A stretch of DNA of 64,000 nucleotides, taken from contig CALAEV010000007.1 of NCBI GenBank assembly GCA_937892525.1, positions 1-64,000 of the forward strand. Direction: 5' to 3'. The translations under genes were made by a program, and so were the position numbers. This DNA is from an uncultured Clostridia bacterium (GTDB taxonomy: Bacteria > Bacillota > Clostridia > Oscillospirales > Acutalibacteraceae). Positions 35,802-44,153 of the stretch are shown one piece after another. Numbering within the stretch: the stretch's first letter is position 1; the number at the start of each line of letters is the position of its first letter. A model generated the notes under the pieces. The model made no database searches. It saw nothing but the letters and a program-made list of their open reading frames with translations, and was not told where the DNA came from.

Positions 35802-36623
35802 TTGAAAAGAATAGCAGTTATAAATGATATTTCCGGTTTTGGTAAATGCTCACTCTCTGTGGCGCTTCCAATCATTTCTGCTATGGGTATTGAATGCAAT
35901 CCCATGCCTACTGCAATTCTTTCAAATCAGACAGGTTTTGATGATTTTTACTCTGTTGATTTTACCCCTCATTTAACTCCGTATATTGATGTGTGGAAAA
36001 GGCAGAATGTTAAATTCGACTCTATTTTAACAGGTTACCTTGGTAGTGAAAAACAGGTTGATATAATTCTTGATTTTATTGAGCATTTCGGTAAAAATTC
36101 ACTTGTTTTTGTTGACCCTGTTATGGCAGATGATGGTGTGCTTTACGACACTTATGACGAAAAACTTTGCAAAAAGGTAAAGGCACTTACTAAAAGAGCC
36201 AATATAATCACCCCTAACCTTACAGAACTTTGTATTCTTTGTGGTGAAGATTACAACGAAATCAGTAAAGAGGAAAATCATAATAAAATTGAAGCTCTTG
36301 CACACTCTCTTTTAAGCGACACTACAAAAGCTGTAATTGTTACCGGCATAAAACATAATGGTAAAATTAAAACTTTAGCAATTGAAAAAGACCGAATACA
36401 CACCACAAATCATAAACTTTTGAGTGGCAGTTATTCAGGTACAGGCGATATTTTTTCAAGTATTGTGTGTGGTGGTGTTACCAAGGGAATGGATGTTTTT
36501 GATGCTGTTTCACTGGCTACAAATTTTATTTATTGTTCAATAATGGACACTCCAACAACACTCGATTATGAACCACAAGGAGTACATTTTCAAAAACATA
36601 TGGAGATGCTTATAAATGCATAA
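35802..36623 (+). CDS. Pyridoxamine/pyridoxal kinase (PdxY-like)
   Basis: Ribokinase-fold kinase phosphorylating B6 vitamers. Motifs: MKRIAVINDISGFGKCS start, LTGYLGS, VFVDPVMADDGVLY, ITPNLTE, and the anion-hole SGTGDIFSS. About 273 residues. TTG at 35802 is taken as the start because AAGGGGTG lies 5-6 bases before it and the protein then begins at the family position. It is divergent from the MocR gene across a 100-bp AT-rich region and overlaps the transporter gene by 8 bp. Confidence 0.88.
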   Translation: MKRIAVINDISGFGKCSLSVALPIISAMGIECNPMPTAILSNQTGFDDFYSVDFTPHLTPYIDVWKRQNVKFDSILTGYLGSEKQVDIILDFIEHFGKNSLVFVDPVMADDGVLYDTYDEKLCKKVKALTKRANIITPNLTELCILCGEDYNEISKEENHNKIEALAHSLLSDTTKAVIVTGIKHNGKIKTLAIEKDRIHTTNHKLLSGSYSGTGDIFSSIVCGGVTKGMDVFDAVSLATNFIYCSIMDTPTTLDYEPQGVHFQKHMEMLINA

Positions 36624-37137
36624 AAATTCACTGTTAACAATTACATATACAGCAATTTTTACTGCGATTATTCTGCTTTCAACAACGCTTATTAAGTTTT
36701 CAACGGGGCTCGGTCAGGGGTACATTCATTTTGGCGATTGCTTTATTTATATATCTGCTTGTGTTTTGCCTTTCCCCTACTGTCTTATTGCAGGTGCATT
36801 AGGTGGCGCATTGGCAGATATTCTTGGTGGATACGCTGTATGGGCAATTCCAACGGCAATTATCAAGATTTTAATTGTCTTACCATTTGCACTTGCTTGC
36901 AGAAATAATGAATCAAATAAAATACTAAATAAGAGAACTGTACTTATGCCTGTAATTTCAGGTGCTATCACAATTCTTGGTTACTTTGTTGCAGAGTGTA
37001 TTCTGTATTCAGTTGCATCGGCAACGCTATCAATAATCGGTAATTCTATACAAGCAGTTGCAAGTGGTGTGTTATTTTATATTGTGGCGACTGCACTTGA
37101 TAAAATCAACTTCAAAAGGAGAATAAATAATGGCTGA
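36616..37137 (+). CDS. ECF transporter S-component (probable vitamin B6)
   Basis: 173 residues, about six membrane segments. IHFGDCFIYISA and GALGGALADILGGY are the typical S-component motifs, which bind the vitamin and dock to the shared ECF module elsewhere in the genome. Substrate B6 (PdxU2-like) is inferred from overlap with the B6 kinase and the divergent MocR regulator. It overlaps both neighbours by 8 bp. Confidence 0.85.
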   Translation: MHKNSLLTITYTAIFTAIILLSTTLIKFSTGLGQGYIHFGDCFIYISACVLPFPYCLIAGALGGALADILGGYAVWAIPTAIIKILIVLPFALACRNNESNKILNKRTVLMPVISGAITILGYFVAECILYSVASATLSIIGNSIQAVASGVLFYIVATALDKINFKRRINNG

Positions 37138-37735
37138 TATTGTTTACACTTATGGAAATCAGGCGTACTTAAATATTACAAATGCTTGTCCTTGCAGATG
37201 CACTTTTTGTATTCGCAACAATGGGGACAGCGTTGGCGAGGCAACGACTTTGTGGTTTGAACACAGCCCATCTATTGACGAAATCAAGGCAGAAATCGAC
37301 AAGTTTGATTTTAGTAAATACAACAATTCAATAATTATTTGTGGTTATGGCGAGCCAACCTGTGCGCTTAATAATCTTATTGATGCTTGTAAGCACTTGA
37401 AAAGCAAGGGAATAAGCATTCGTCTTAACACAAACGGACTTTCCGACCTTATAAACAAGCGAGAAACTGCAAAAGAAATTTGTGAAGTAATTGACTCTGT
37501 TTCAATTAGTCTTAACGCGCCAACTGCAGAAAAATATAATGAAGTTACTCGCCCATCATTCGGCGAAAAATCATTTGATGCTATGCTTAAATTCGCTAAA
37601 GAGTGCAAGGAATATGGTATTCCTACAAAGCTTACCGTTGTTGATGTTATCAGTAAAGAAGATATTGAAGATTGCAAGAAACTTTGTGAAGAAATCCAGA
37701 TACCATTAAGAGTGAGGGAATATACTGCTGAATAA
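37130..37735 (+). CDS. Radical SAM protein, TatD-linked type
   Basis: 201-residue minimal radical SAM protein with CX3CX2C at C20, C24 and C27 (ACPCRCTFCIRN) and a GYGEP motif. It resembles the small TatD-family-associated group (TIGR04038-like), but no tatD gene lies here. It overlaps the ECF S-component by 8 bp, so it belongs to the B6 salvage operon; its reaction is unknown. A terminator follows directly. Confidence 0.85.
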   Translation: MADIVYTYGNQAYLNITNACPCRCTFCIRNNGDSVGEATTLWFEHSPSIDEIKAEIDKFDFSKYNNSIIICGYGEPTCALNNLIDACKHLKSKGISIRLNTNGLSDLINKRETAKEICEVIDSVSISLNAPTAEKYNEVTRPSFGEKSFDAMLKFAKECKEYGIPTKLTVVDVISKEDIEDCKKLCEEIQIPLRVREYTAE

Positions 37736-37737
37736 AC

Positions 37738-37777
37738 AGAAAAATCCCCAAGGAATGTTCCTTGGGGATTTTTCTTT
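37738..37777 (+). terminator. Terminator of the B6 salvage operon
   Basis: Long perfect stem AAAAATCCCCAAGGA / TCCTTGGGGATTTTT with a short ATGT loop, followed by T-rich sequence. Confidence 0.9.
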
Positions 37778-37828
37778 AAAAAGTGTGAAAGAAATTAAAA
37801 CATGACCAAAAATCACGGTATAACCAAA

Positions 37829-38071
37829 TTATGCTACTGTTGTATTTGTTTGTGGTGCAGATGTCTTTGAGCTATAAACTCTTAAATGTTCGCCACGAGC
37901 CACAGCCTTTTTATGATTGTGGACACGGATTGCACGACGAATGTTACCGATAACTATTCTCTTGATTGCCTGTTCAAAAGCGATAACCTTATCTTCATGC
38001 ATAAAACCATAAACTAAAAGTGCTGCTACTGCTAATTCTATTAAAGTTGTGATTGCAAATGTTGTTGACAT
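37829..38071 (-). CDS. Small membrane protein under LexA-like control
   Basis: 80 residues: one N-terminal membrane helix (about 4-23, TTFAITTLIELAVAALLVYG), a short acidic turn, then a basic helix (about 30-60, FEQAIKRIVIGNIRRAIRVH) and a polar tail. No known family recognised. The ATG at 38071 follows GGAGGT; a longer reading from 38110 would pass through the operator. The promoter region carries several GAAC/GTTC boxes matching the Firmicutes LexA site. Layout and control resemble SOS-induced small membrane division inhibitors, but the sequence itself is not one I know. Confidence 0.75.
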   Translation of the reverse strand: MSTTFAITTLIELAVAALLVYGFMHEDKVIAFEQAIKRIVIGNIRRAIRVHNHKKAVARGEHLRVYSSKTSAPQTNTTVA

Positions 38072-38094
38072 AAAATCTACCTCCGATATGTTCT

Positions 38095-38126
38095 GTTCGA
38101 TACCGAACAAACTTGAACAAATGTTC
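38095..38126 (-). promoter_or_regulatory. LexA-like operator boxes
   Basis: GAACAAATGTTC (38115-38126) fits the Gram-positive LexA box GAAC-N4-GTTC exactly. GTTCGATACCGAAC (38095-38108) adds an inverted pair, and a partial GAACATTTGTAT (minus strand) overlaps the -35 region near 38167-38178. They flank the promoter. Confidence 0.65.
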
Positions 38127-38138
38127 TTTACAAGTCAT

Positions 38139-38166
38139 ATTATAGACTAATTTTTTCAAAAGTCAA
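38139..38166 (-). promoter_or_regulatory. Promoter of the small SOS-like gene
   Basis: -35 TTGACT (38161-38166), 16-bp spacer, -10 TATAAT (38139-38144); a LexA-like box starts 13 bp downstream. Confidence 0.7.
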
Positions 38167-38178
38167 TACAAATGTTCG

Positions 38179-38643
38179 TAAAATTTTATATATTTAGTCC
38201 GTTTTTACGGACACTATTTTCAATATTTTCACATTATTTCCCTTTTGTATTTACATATTAACACAATATATTGTGGTTGTCAATACGTTTTTATACTAAA
38301 TATATGATTTTTACGGCTTTTAGCAGTATTTTTGCAAAATTTGACATAAAAATATTTTTTTGTTCGGTAATTTTGAGTTTGTCGGGGCGATATGTTACTA
38401 ATATGGGTCGGTCGTAGGGGCGGATATTATCCGCCCGTTCTAAAGTGTATGGTTAATTCAATGCGGGCGGATGGTATCCGCCCCTACGGAAACACCCCTA
38501 CAAACTCTAATTTGTAAAACAAAAAATAACACAAAAAATAATAAAAAATATTAAAATAAGTATTTATTATTTTATAAAAATAGTGTAAAATATTAAGGAT
38601 AATGGGAAATTATATATAATTGTATTACTTACGAGGTAAAATT
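38179..38643. other. Intergenic region upstream of obgE
   Basis: About 465 bp of AT-rich sequence without a gene. It contains a BIME-like pair of palindromes (38414-38487), a GC-rich stretch amid AT-rich sequence and A/T tracts. No obgE promoter can be fixed with confidence. Confidence 0.5.
38414..38487. repeat. Pair of inverted GC-rich palindromes (REP/BIME-like)
   Basis: Unit 1 GTAGGGGCGGATATTATC... (38414-38437) and unit 2 (38463-38487) are each palindromic (GGGCGGAT / ATCCGCCC). They face opposite ways, 25 bp apart, so the whole can fold as one large hairpin. The GTAGGGGCG edge matches the palindrome at 18228-18252. Confidence 0.75.
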
Positions 38644-39915
38644 ATGTTTGTTGATATTGCTAAAATCAAAATCAAAGCCGGTGACGGTGGTAACGGTGCT
38701 GTTGCTTTTCATCGTGAAAAGTATATAAACGCCGGTGGACCTGACGGTGGTGATGGTGGTCGCGGTGGTAACATTGTTTTCAAGGTTGACGACAATCTTT
38801 CTACCCTTGCAGATTTCCGTTACAAAAGAAAATATAAGGCAGAAACAGGTGCGAACGGCAGTGGTGGTAAGCGTAGTGGCAAACGAGGTAAAGATTTAAT
38901 TATTAAAGTTCCTCGTGGCACTATTATTCGTGAAGTTGAGAGTGGCGCTATTATGGCAGATATGTCAACTGACGACGAGTTCATTGGTGCTAAAGGTGGC
39001 AGAGGTGGTTGGGGCAACTCACACTTTGCAACATCTACACGTCAGACTCCTAAATTTGCTAAAAACGGTGCTCCAGGCGAAGAATGGGAAGTTTCACTTG
39101 AACTTAAACTTATTGCAGACGTTGGTCTTTTAGGTTTCCCTAATGTTGGTAAATCTTCATTTATTTCAGTTGTAAGTCAGGCAAAGCCACTTGTTGGGGA
39201 TTATCACTTTACAACCATTATTCCTGTTTTGGGCGTTGTATCAATGGGTCCTGAAAAAAGCTTTGTTATGGCAGATATTCCAGGGTTAATTGAGGGTGCT
39301 GCTGAGGGTATTGGTTTAGGTCACGAATTTTTAAGACACGTTGAGCGTTGCAGAATGCTTGTTCATATTGTTGACGTTGCAGGTAGTGAAGGCAGAAATC
39401 CTATTGAAGATTTTGAGGCTATCAATGCAGAACTTGAAAAGTTTAATCCTGAGCTTTCAAAATGCCCACAGATTGTTGTAGGTAACAAAATTGACCTTGC
39501 AGAAGACGAGCAACTTGAGGAATTCCGTAAGTATATTGAGGGCAAGGGCTACGAATACTATGAAATGGTAGCACCTATCAAACACGGTACTCAGGAAGTT
39601 ATAAATGCAGTTGCACGTATGCTTGACACACTCCCACCAGTTAAACAGTATGAGCGCGAAGAAATCCCTATGGAAGTAATCGCGAATAAATCTAACGATG
39701 GATTTACAGTTACCGTTGAAGATGGTGTTTACATTGTTGAGGCTGAATGGATTTACAGAATACTTTGCCAAACTGACCTTGACGACTACGAATCACTTCA
39801 GTATTTCCAGAGAGTTATTCAGGAACGTGGAGTTATTCAGGCACTTATTGATAAAGGAATTCAGGAGGGCGACACAGTCAGCATCTATGATTTAGAGTTT
39901 GACTATGTTCCATAA
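38644..39915 (+). CDS. obgE: GTPase ObgE/CgtA
   Basis: Ribosome-assembly GTPase, 423 residues: glycine-rich Obg fold (about 1-157, KIKAGDGGNGAVAFHREKY), the G domain with GFPNVGKSS, the DIPGL switch II motif and NKID, and the C-terminal OCT domain (about 345-420). ATG at 38644 after ACGAGGTAA. It heads a plus-strand run through mrnC and yitT. Confidence 0.96.
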   Translation: MFVDIAKIKIKAGDGGNGAVAFHREKYINAGGPDGGDGGRGGNIVFKVDDNLSTLADFRYKRKYKAETGANGSGGKRSGKRGKDLIIKVPRGTIIREVESGAIMADMSTDDEFIGAKGGRGGWGNSHFATSTRQTPKFAKNGAPGEEWEVSLELKLIADVGLLGFPNVGKSSFISVVSQAKPLVGDYHFTTIIPVLGVVSMGPEKSFVMADIPGLIEGAAEGIGLGHEFLRHVERCRMLVHIVDVAGSEGRNPIEDFEAINAELEKFNPELSKCPQIVVGNKIDLAEDEQLEEFRKYIEGKGYEYYEMVAPIKHGTQEVINAVARMLDTLPPVKQYEREEIPMEVIANKSNDGFTVTVEDGVYIVEAEWIYRILCQTDLDDYESLQYFQRVIQERGVIQALIDKGIQEGDTVSIYDLEFDYVP

Positions 39916-39918
39916 ATT

Positions 39919-40341
39919 ATGAGATTATACGGTAAAGACATAAATGCAGATACAACTAGTCCTTTAACACTTGCTTTCGTTGGCGACGCAGTATTTTCAC
40001 TGTATATTCGTGAAATGCTGGTGGTTGATGCTAACCGTCCTGTTGGCAAGTTACATACACTTTCAGTTAAATGGGTTAAAGCAGAGGCTCAAAGCAAGGG
40101 TATGCACGCTATTCTTCCACTTCTTTCAGAAAAAGAAACTGAAGTTTTTAAACGTGGCAGAAATGCACACACCTCTCATACACCTAAAAACCAAAGTGGA
40201 TGTGACTATCATTACGCAACTGGTTTTGAGGCACTTGTAGGTTATTTGTATCTTAAAGACGAAACTGAACGCCTTACCCAATTGCTTAATGAAGTTATTA
40301 AAACAATTGGGACTGATGAAGGTGACCAAGTTCAAAAATAA
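39919..40341 (+). CDS. mrnC: Mini-ribonuclease III
   Basis: 140-residue RNase III catalytic domain without a dsRNA-binding domain, acting in 23S rRNA maturation in Firmicutes. Key acids are in AFVGDAVFSLYIRE (D of GDAV) and the C-terminal ATGFEALVGYLYL (E). It starts 3 bp after obgE and overlaps yitT by 26 bp. Confidence 0.93.
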   Translation: MRLYGKDINADTTSPLTLAFVGDAVFSLYIREMLVVDANRPVGKLHTLSVKWVKAEAQSKGMHAILPLLSEKETEVFKRGRNAHTSHTPKNQSGCDYHYATGFEALVGYLYLKDETERLTQLLNEVIKTIGTDEGDQVQK

Positions 40342-41182
40342 CGCAAAAGAATTTTTTATTGATACACTTGTTTTTATACTAGCCAGTGCAGTTTATTCTG
40401 TTGCACTTAACTGTTTTCTTGCGCGCAATAATATTCTTAATGGTGGATTTACAGGAATTGCAACAATTCTTAACTACCTTTTTGAAATACCAATAGGCGT
40501 AGCAATTTTTATAATGAATGTTCCACTACTTATTATTGCATTCAAAAAACTTGGTATAAAATTTGTATTTCGCACATTTCTTGTAATTACAATTTCATCA
40601 ATATTTATTGATATTGGCGTTTTCTTACCAATTTATAAAAACGATTTATTACTTTCGTCAATTTTTGGTGGTGTACTTGCAGGTCTTTCTTTAGGCATTA
40701 TATTCATACGCAACGCTACAACAGGTGGTGTTGATATAATTGCTAAGCTTATAAAAATTACGCACCCACATATTTCAATTGGCAAATCAATCTTCTTGCT
40801 TGACGCTTTTGTAATTGTTTTAGGTGGAATTATATACAGAAATATTGAATCAATGCTTTATGCTGTAGTGGGGATTTTTGTAAGTGTGCAAGTGCTTGAC
40901 TATATTATATACGGTGTAAGTCGTGGCGCTATGATTATGATTATCAGCGATAAAAATGATGAAATCCGTAACATGATTATTAACGACCTTAACCGTGGTG
41001 TTACTGTGCTTAAAGGTCAGGGTGGTTATTCAGGGCAAGACCGAAATGTTCTTTTATGCGCTTGTTATGATAATCAGACACACAAATTAATTAAAAAAAT
41101 TAAATCCACCGACGAAAATGCTTTTTTCATTATTACACAGTCAAAGCAGATTCTTGGTAATGGATTTAGAAATAATATATAA
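40316..41182 (+). CDS. YitT family membrane protein (DUF161 + DUF2179)
   Basis: 288 residues: about five to six membrane segments (20-200) and a C-terminal cytoplasmic DUF2179 domain (NDLNRGVTVLKGQGGYSG..). Function unknown. The ATG at 40316 lies inside the end of mrnC; the binding site is weak, so translation coupling is likely. An in-frame GTG at 40322 is an alternative. Confidence 0.87.
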   Translation: MKVTKFKNNAKEFFIDTLVFILASAVYSVALNCFLARNNILNGGFTGIATILNYLFEIPIGVAIFIMNVPLLIIAFKKLGIKFVFRTFLVITISSIFIDIGVFLPIYKNDLLLSSIFGGVLAGLSLGIIFIRNATTGGVDIIAKLIKITHPHISIGKSIFLLDAFVIVLGGIIYRNIESMLYAVVGIFVSVQVLDYIIYGVSRGAMIMIISDKNDEIRNMIINDLNRGVTVLKGQGGYSGQDRNVLLCACYDNQTHKLIKKIKSTDENAFFIITQSKQILGNGFRNNI

Positions 41183-41196
41183 AAGAGGCGTTATAA

Positions 41197-41850
41197 GTGA
41201 AAATTAATAAATTCACTTTTTTACCCATACTTACTCTTTTAATTGGCGTTTTCTTTTTAGGTTTAGGTATTTATGAAACTGCCACATCCCAGACAAAAGA
41301 TTACGCCGAAACTGTTGGGTACTATAATTACTCAACTATTGCAGAAAAAGAGCATTATGATTCTATTAAAGACAAACATTACGCAACTACATATTATCTA
41401 ACTTACCAATATGCAGTTGACGGCGAAGCTTATTATGTAACCACTGATTATACAACTTCATTAGAGCCATCATTTGGCGAAGAAATAACAATTCTATATG
41501 ATGCTGAAAATCCCGAGCAAGCAGTAGTTGGTGGACCGGCAAAACGTAGTAATTTCTTAATGATTTTTGGTGTTTTCTTTATTCTCGGTTCACTCCCATT
41601 TTTAGTTGTTCTGTTCGGAAACAACAAAAAAACACCAAAAGTTGACAAAATGGGAGTTCTTATGGGTTCAATAGTTGCCGTTATGGGTTATGGTGCATTG
41701 GCAATTATTTGTGGCTCATTCTCCCCTGTCGGAATTTTCAGATATCTTGACTCTTCATTTGCACTCCCTTTACTTATTCCGATTTTAATGGTTGTGGCAG
41801 GTGTTTTTGGAGTTATTAAAGGTACAATTTTCTATAAACCACAAGACTAA
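41197..41850 (+). CDS. DUF3592 domain membrane protein
   Basis: 217 residues, first hydrophobic segment about 8-26, then an extracytoplasmic beta-rich stretch (YHLTYQYAVDGEAYYV-like region ending FGEEITILYDAENPEQAVV), and two or three further membrane segments (about 120-215). This arrangement fits DUF3592. Start is GTG at 41197 after AAGAGGCG. Function unknown; lies between yitT and lepA. Confidence 0.75.
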   Translation: MKINKFTFLPILTLLIGVFFLGLGIYETATSQTKDYAETVGYYNYSTIAEKEHYDSIKDKHYATTYYLTYQYAVDGEAYYVTTDYTTSLEPSFGEEITILYDAENPEQAVVGGPAKRSNFLMIFGVFFILGSLPFLVVLFGNNKKTPKVDKMGVLMGSIVAVMGYGALAIICGSFSPVGIFRYLDSSFALPLLIPILMVVAGVFGVIKGTIFYKPQD

Positions 41851-41869
41851 TTTCTATAAGAGGTAATAT

Positions 41870-43678
41870 ATGGCAAAGAAACAAAACATTCGAAATTTTT
41901 CAATTATTGCTCACATTGACCACGGAAAGTCAACTCTTGCAGACAGACTTTTGGAGCTTACCGAAACTGTTGCAAAACGTGATATGACAGAGCAATTACT
42001 TGACAATATGGACCTTGAGCGTGAGCGTGGCATTACCATTAAAGCACACGCAGTTAAACTTGACTACAAGGCACAAGACGGCGAAACTTATGAACTTAAC
42101 TTAATCGATACTCCTGGTCACGTGGACTTTAACTACGAGGTTTCTCGTTCACTTGCTGCTTGTGAGGGTGCTGTGCTTATAATCGATGCATCCCAAGGTG
42201 TTGAGGCACAGACACTTGCTAATACATATTTAGCACTCGACCACGACCTTGAATTAGTGCCTGTTATCAATAAGATTGACTTACCTGCTGCTGACCCTGA
42301 CAGAGTTGCAAACGAGGTTGAAGAAGTTATCGGTCTTCCTTGCGACGAAGCTCCTCGCGTTTCTGCAAAAACAGGCGAAAACATTGGCGCAGTACTTGAA
42401 AGTATTGTTTCCCTTGTACCACCACCTGAAAATAATGATGACAAGCCACTTCGTGCACTTGTATTTGACTCTGTTTATGACAGTTACAAAGGCGTTATAG
42501 TTTATGTTCGAATTATGGACGGTAAAATTAAGCCAGGTGACACAATGCGAATGATGGCAACAGGCGCTGAATTTACGGTTGTTGAAGTTGGTTATATGCG
42601 ACCAAATGCTATGGAACCACAAAAAGAGCTTACGTCTGGCGAAGTTGGTTACATTACTGCGTCAATTAAAACTGTTAGTGATGCTCGTGTGGGTGACACA
42701 GTTACAACTGCTGAAAATCCTGCAAGTGAGGCACTTGCAGGCTACAGAAAAGTTAATCCTATGGTTTTCTGCGGTGTTTACCCTGCTGACGGTGCTGACT
42801 ACGAAAATCTTCGTGAGGCACTTGAAAAATTGCAGTTAAATGATGCAGCGTTATCTTTTGAGCCTGAAACATCAGGCGCTCTTGGTTTTGGTTTCCGTTG
42901 TGGATTTTTAGGTCTTTTGCACCTTGAAATTATTCAAGAGAGACTTGAAAGAGAATACAACCTTGACCTTGTTACAACAATTCCAAGCGTTATTTATAAA
43001 GTACACCTTACAAATGGCGAGATAATAGAAATTGATAACCCAAGCCACTACCCTGACCCTGCAGTTATTGACTACTGCGAAGAGCCAACAGTTGAGGCAC
43101 ACATTTACGCACCACCTGAATACATTGGCGCGATTATGAATCTTTGTCAGGACAGACGTGGCGTTTATATGAATACCACACACTTGGCTTCTGACCGTGT
43201 TGATTTACATTACATTTTGCCACTTAATGAAATTATTTATGATTTCTTTGATGTACTTAAATCTCGTACTCGTGGATATGCGTCTTTCGACTATGAAATG
43301 AGCGATTATCAGCGTTCAAGCATTATTAAACTTGATGTGCTTCTTAACGGCGATATTATTGACGCCCTTTCGTTTATGATTCATAGTGAAAAGGCTTATG
43401 CAAAGGCACGAAGAATTGCAGAAAAACTTAAAGATAATATTCCACGCCAGATGTTTGAAATTCCAATTCAGATGGCTATTGGTGGTAAGGTTATTGCTCG
43501 TGAAACCGTCAAGGCAATGCGAAAAGACGTTCTTGCAAAATGCTACGGTGGCGACATTACTCGTAAAAAGAAATTGCTTGAAAAACAGAAGGAAGGTAAA
43601 AAGCGCATGCGCCACTTCGGTACTGTTGAAGTTCCACAAGAGGCATTTATGGCTGTGCTTAAACTTGATGATGAATAA
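41870..43678 (+). CDS. lepA: Translation elongation factor 4 (LepA)
   Basis: 602-residue back-translocating GTPase. G motifs AHIDHGKST, DTPGH and NKIDL, then EF-G-like domains II, III and V, and the unique C-terminal domain ending KKRMRHFGTVEVPQEAF. Preceded by AGAGGTAA; the next gene overlaps its stop by 11 bp. Confidence 0.97.
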   Translation: MAKKQNIRNFSIIAHIDHGKSTLADRLLELTETVAKRDMTEQLLDNMDLERERGITIKAHAVKLDYKAQDGETYELNLIDTPGHVDFNYEVSRSLAACEGAVLIIDASQGVEAQTLANTYLALDHDLELVPVINKIDLPAADPDRVANEVEEVIGLPCDEAPRVSAKTGENIGAVLESIVSLVPPPENNDDKPLRALVFDSVYDSYKGVIVYVRIMDGKIKPGDTMRMMATGAEFTVVEVGYMRPNAMEPQKELTSGEVGYITASIKTVSDARVGDTVTTAENPASEALAGYRKVNPMVFCGVYPADGADYENLREALEKLQLNDAALSFEPETSGALGFGFRCGFLGLLHLEIIQERLEREYNLDLVTTIPSVIYKVHLTNGEIIEIDNPSHYPDPAVIDYCEEPTVEAHIYAPPEYIGAIMNLCQDRRGVYMNTTHLASDRVDLHYILPLNEIIYDFFDVLKSRTRGYASFDYEMSDYQRSSIIKLDVLLNGDIIDALSFMIHSEKAYAKARRIAEKLKDNIPRQMFEIPIQMAIGGKVIARETVKAMRKDVLAKCYGGDITRKKKLLEKQKEGKKRMRHFGTVEVPQEAFMAVLKLDDE

Positions 43679-44153
43679 AGAAATTTTTGAAAAACTCGCA
43701 GAGTTAGAAATTGAATACAAAAAAATTGAGCACCCTGCTGCATTCACAATGGAAGAAATTGAGGAATATCATCTTACTGAAAACGGTCATATTCCAAAAA
43801 ATCTTGTACTTCGTGATGTTAAAGGTACTCGCAATATGCTTGTTGTTCTTCACGGAGACAAAAGGGCTAACTTGCAGTTAATTCGTGCAGAAATTGACTC
43901 AACAAAGTTAAGTTTTGCATCAGACGAAAGATTAGATAAATATCTTAAAGTTGAAAAAGGGTCTGTTTCCCCTTTCGGTGTTATTTATGATACTGAAAAG
44001 GAACTTGAAATCTATTTTGATGCAGATTTGAAGAAAGAAGAAATAGTTGGTTGCCACCCTAACGACAACACGGCAACTGTATTCTTAAAATTCCAAGACC
44101 TTGTGAAGTATGTAAAATCTTGTGGCCATACAATTAGTTACATAAAAGTATGA
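43668..44153 (+). CDS. YbaK/prolyl-tRNA deacylase-associated domain protein
   Basis: 161-residue single YbaK-fold protein, like PrdX/ProXp-ala, that trans-edits Ala-tRNA(Pro). Seen: HPAAFTMEEIEEY start, NLVLRDVKG, KLSFASDERLDKYL, the GSVSPFGVI loop and the HPNDNTATVFL end, all normal for the group. ATG at 43668 or 43671, both inside the lepA end; a longer open frame from 43386 is only the lepA shadow. It overlaps hemW by 4 bp. Confidence 0.88.
   Translation: MMNKEIFEKLAELEIEYKKIEHPAAFTMEEIEEYHLTENGHIPKNLVLRDVKGTRNMLVVLHGDKRANLQLIRAEIDSTKLSFASDERLDKYLKVEKGSVSPFGVIYDTEKELEIYFDADLKKEEIVGCHPNDNTATVFLKFQDLVKYVKSCGHTISYIKV

Noticed and set aside
42133..42622. Antisense open frames of 103-113 codons within lepA
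   Set aside because: Shadow frames over a fully conserved gene.
43386..43667. Long N-terminal extension of the YbaK-type gene
   Set aside because: It is the alternate frame of lepA; the true start is at the lepA stop.
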